Shown here: in pieces, positions 5,761-7,079 of the stretch
How the letters are laid out: each line of letters begins with the position of its first letter
Position numbering within the stretch: position 1 is the first letter of the stretch
Source of the DNA: Cocleimonas sp.
GTDB taxonomy: Bacteria > Pseudomonadota > Gammaproteobacteria > Thiotrichales > Thiotrichaceae
DNA: 7,079 nucleotides
Direction: 5' to 3'
Assembly (NCBI GenBank): GCA_023145535.1
Contig: JAGLDQ010000274.1
Span: 1 to 7,079 of the forward strand
Notes under the pieces: model-generated
What the model was told of the DNA's origin: nothing
The model's database searches: none
The model's input: only the letters and a program-made list of their open reading frames with translations
Program-made: the position numbers and the translations under genes

Positions 5761-6768
5761 TTACTCTACTGTCATTTCTGCTAATTTATTATCCGCAACT
5801 TGTGTCCATTCATTGAGCGATGCGTCATACACTTTAGCGCCCGCATTGCCTGCAATTTCATGGAGTGCAAACCACGTTAGGGTGGCGAAACTGCCTGTAT
5901 CAGAGTAAGAAATAGTCGCTTTGCTTGCGTCTAATCCAAGCGCACCCGCTGTCTTTTTAATATTCTCTGCACTCTGGAAAGTCAGGCTATCGTTACTGAT
6001 TAAACTAGTCGCAACAGGCCAGCTTTTAGCGGTAGGAATATGACCTTGACGCGTAACCAGCTTGTTTGTTGGAGCAAGACCAAGGTAGCCACTCAGTGGA
6101 CGGCTATCCACTAATTGCGTATCCGCCTCCATTGCCGCTTTAACATCTTTCATGGTGGCTACTAATGCTGGGTTGCCATCTTTAGCCTCATACTTACCTT
6201 TAGAAGGTTTGCTCTTAGCTTTTGATTTATCACGTTTTTCAGCCATCCACTTGTACGTACCACCGTTTAAAATAGCAACATTGGCGTGACCGTAATATTT
6301 CATTGTCCAGTAAAGACGCGTGGCCAGCATGACATCTTCCGCTGATTCTCCGTTATTCGTGATGACAACTGCCGTGTCATTGCTCACGCCACTTTTTGTC
6401 ATCAGCTTAGTAAATTTAGCTTTATCTATATTCATCGACTGAAGCTTTACACCATTGCTCTCACCACGTGAAAGCACTTTGATCCATTTAACTAAGGCAA
6501 TATTTTTCGAATCAATATGACCGCCAACGGGTGTTTTAGGCGCTGCACCGCCCACTCCACAAGGGTTTACGGCTGGTTTTTTAGCATATTTTTTAAAGGA
6601 TTTTGGGTTAGTGCGAACATCTAAAATTTGTACTTTATCCAAGTTTTTAGATAGCCACTCTGTTTCTACTAATGGGCCAGGTAATGCTTCTGCATAAGAG
6701 CTTGCAGTGAATACAACGAGTACCGCTGGAGTTAACGCATATAAACAGGTTTTCTTAAGTATGGACAT
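5761..6768 (-). CDS. Exported two-domain rhodanese-like protein lacking the usual catalytic cysteine
   Basis: This 335-residue protein has a signal peptide (KK at 5-6, hydrophobic core to about 22, likely cleavage after SYA at 26) and so should work in the periplasm. Two rhodanese-type domains follow. The first, at about 32-176, has WLSKNLDKVQILDVR near its start and GGHI at 82-85. The second, at about 203-325, has LVDSRP, RQGHIPTAKSWP and a WFALHEIAG helix. A lysine-rich linker of about 20 residues (178-198) joins them. Where active relatives have the thiol in a YCxTG-type loop, this one reads YSDTGS (288-293), with Ser289 replacing cysteine. The only cysteine left after cleavage is Cys70, in NPCGVGG. 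Classical thiosulfate sulfurtransferase activity is therefore doubtful; sulfur binding through Cys70, or a scaffold or sensor role, is possible. The start is well fixed by TAGGAGGT just upstream. It is the first gene of the minus-strand row. Confidence 0.9.
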   Translation of the reverse strand: MSILKKTCLYALTPAVLVVFTASSYAEALPGPLVETEWLSKNLDKVQILDVRTNPKSFKKYAKKPAVNPCGVGGAAPKTPVGGHIDSKNIALVKWIKVLSRGESNGVKLQSMNIDKAKFTKLMTKSGVSNDTAVVITNNGESAEDVMLATRLYWTMKYYGHANVAILNGGTYKWMAEKRDKSKAKSKPSKGKYEAKDGNPALVATMKDVKAAMEADTQLVDSRPLSGYLGLAPTNKLVTRQGHIPTAKSWPVATSLISNDSLTFQSAENIKKTAGALGLDASKATISYSDTGSFATLTWFALHEIAGNAGAKVYDASLNEWTQVADNKLAEMTVE

Positions 6769-6800
6769 AAATACCTCCTAGTAAAGTAATGTCTCGATAG

Positions 6801-6818
6801 ATCAGGATCCTTCCTGAT
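6801..6818 (-). promoter_or_regulatory. Small hairpin in the leader of the rhodanese-like gene
   Basis: ATCAGGA (6801-6807) and TCCTGAT (6812-6818) form a perfect 7-bp stem with a 4-nt loop. It sits about 20 bases upstream of the Shine-Dalgarno site. If transcription starts near 6834 the hairpin is in the untranslated leader. It could equally be a DNA operator with dyad symmetry. It has no U-run and does not look like a terminator. Confidence 0.4.
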
Positions 6819-6840
6819 GAATGTAAGGGGGGTGGAATTA

Positions 6841-6846
6841 ATTATA
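6841..6846 (-). promoter_or_regulatory. Possible -10 box for the minus-strand gene row
   Basis: Read on the minus strand, this is a perfect TATAAT. It would place the transcription start near 6834 and give a leader of about 65 nt before the rhodanese-like gene. No good -35 box is found 16-18 bp upstream (the best is TAAAAC or CTAAAA). The promoter may therefore need an activator, or the true promoter may lie elsewhere in this AT-rich stretch. Confidence 0.3.
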
Positions 6847-7079
6847 AATAACCAGCTTATAGTTTTAGTATAAAAATAAAATAGCGCAATATAATTTATG
6901 TTATTTAAACAATAATTTTATTTAAAACAAACACAATAATATCCCGCCATCCATTGTTAATAAAAACAGGAAGCTTAACTATTTAATTTGAAATTATAAA
7001 CACAATAAACAGGCACAATGATTACTCGTGCTTTTTACAGATGAAAGCAAGTAATATTAAGAACTTAAACGATTATTGT

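Larger units (their letters stand above)
6769..7079. other. AT-rich intergenic region upstream of the rhodanese-like gene
   Basis: No coding region is supported on either strand over these 311 bases. The part next to the gene holds the Shine-Dalgarno site (6773-6780), the leader hairpin (6801-6818) and a possible -10 box (6841-6846). The remainder, about 6850-7079, is very AT-rich, with no recognisable gene, repeat array or RNA gene. Confidence 0.6.

Overview
This AT-rich bacterial window holds a compact set of sulfur-handling genes. Six protein genes are well supported, in two convergent transcription units that meet at one shared hairpin terminator (about 1514-1554). The protein families, the Shine-Dalgarno sites and the sigma70-type promoter point to a sulfur-metabolising proteobacterium, most likely a gammaproteobacterium. 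That placement is inference, because no taxonomic marker gene is present.

Left, plus strand (1-1484): about 500 bases without a protein gene contain a near-consensus promoter (TTGACT, 17 bp, TATAAT, at 239-267). It is followed by a leader of about 230 nt with two substantial predicted RNA stem-loops. Next come two small membrane proteins, 12 bp apart, that correspond to the first and second halves of a YeeE/YedE (DUF395) sulfur transporter. The first carries the GGCTSGHA motif and the second the ASCPGTA motif.

Right, minus strand (6768 down to 1589), in order of transcription: an exported two-domain rhodanese-like protein; a 471-residue full-length YeeE/YedE-type membrane protein; an exported cytochrome c with five CXXCH haem sites; and a second full-length YeeE/YedE protein of 417 residues. 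The 471-residue protein and the cytochrome gene are only 19 bp apart. The other two gaps are about 130 bp, and one of them holds a strong hairpin.

How the parts may work together (inference): the rhodanese-like protein and the cytochrome would bind or oxidise/reduce sulfur compounds in the periplasm. The YeeE/YedE proteins would carry thiosulfate or a similar sulfur species across the inner membrane through cysteine-lined pores. Four YeeE/YedE polypeptides beside one multihaem cytochrome is unusual. The rhodanese-like protein has serine where the catalytic cysteine is expected, which suggests a binding or sensing role rather than classical sulfurtransferase chemistry. No TusA-like partner, SoxYZ or ArsR-type regulator gene is visible in the window.
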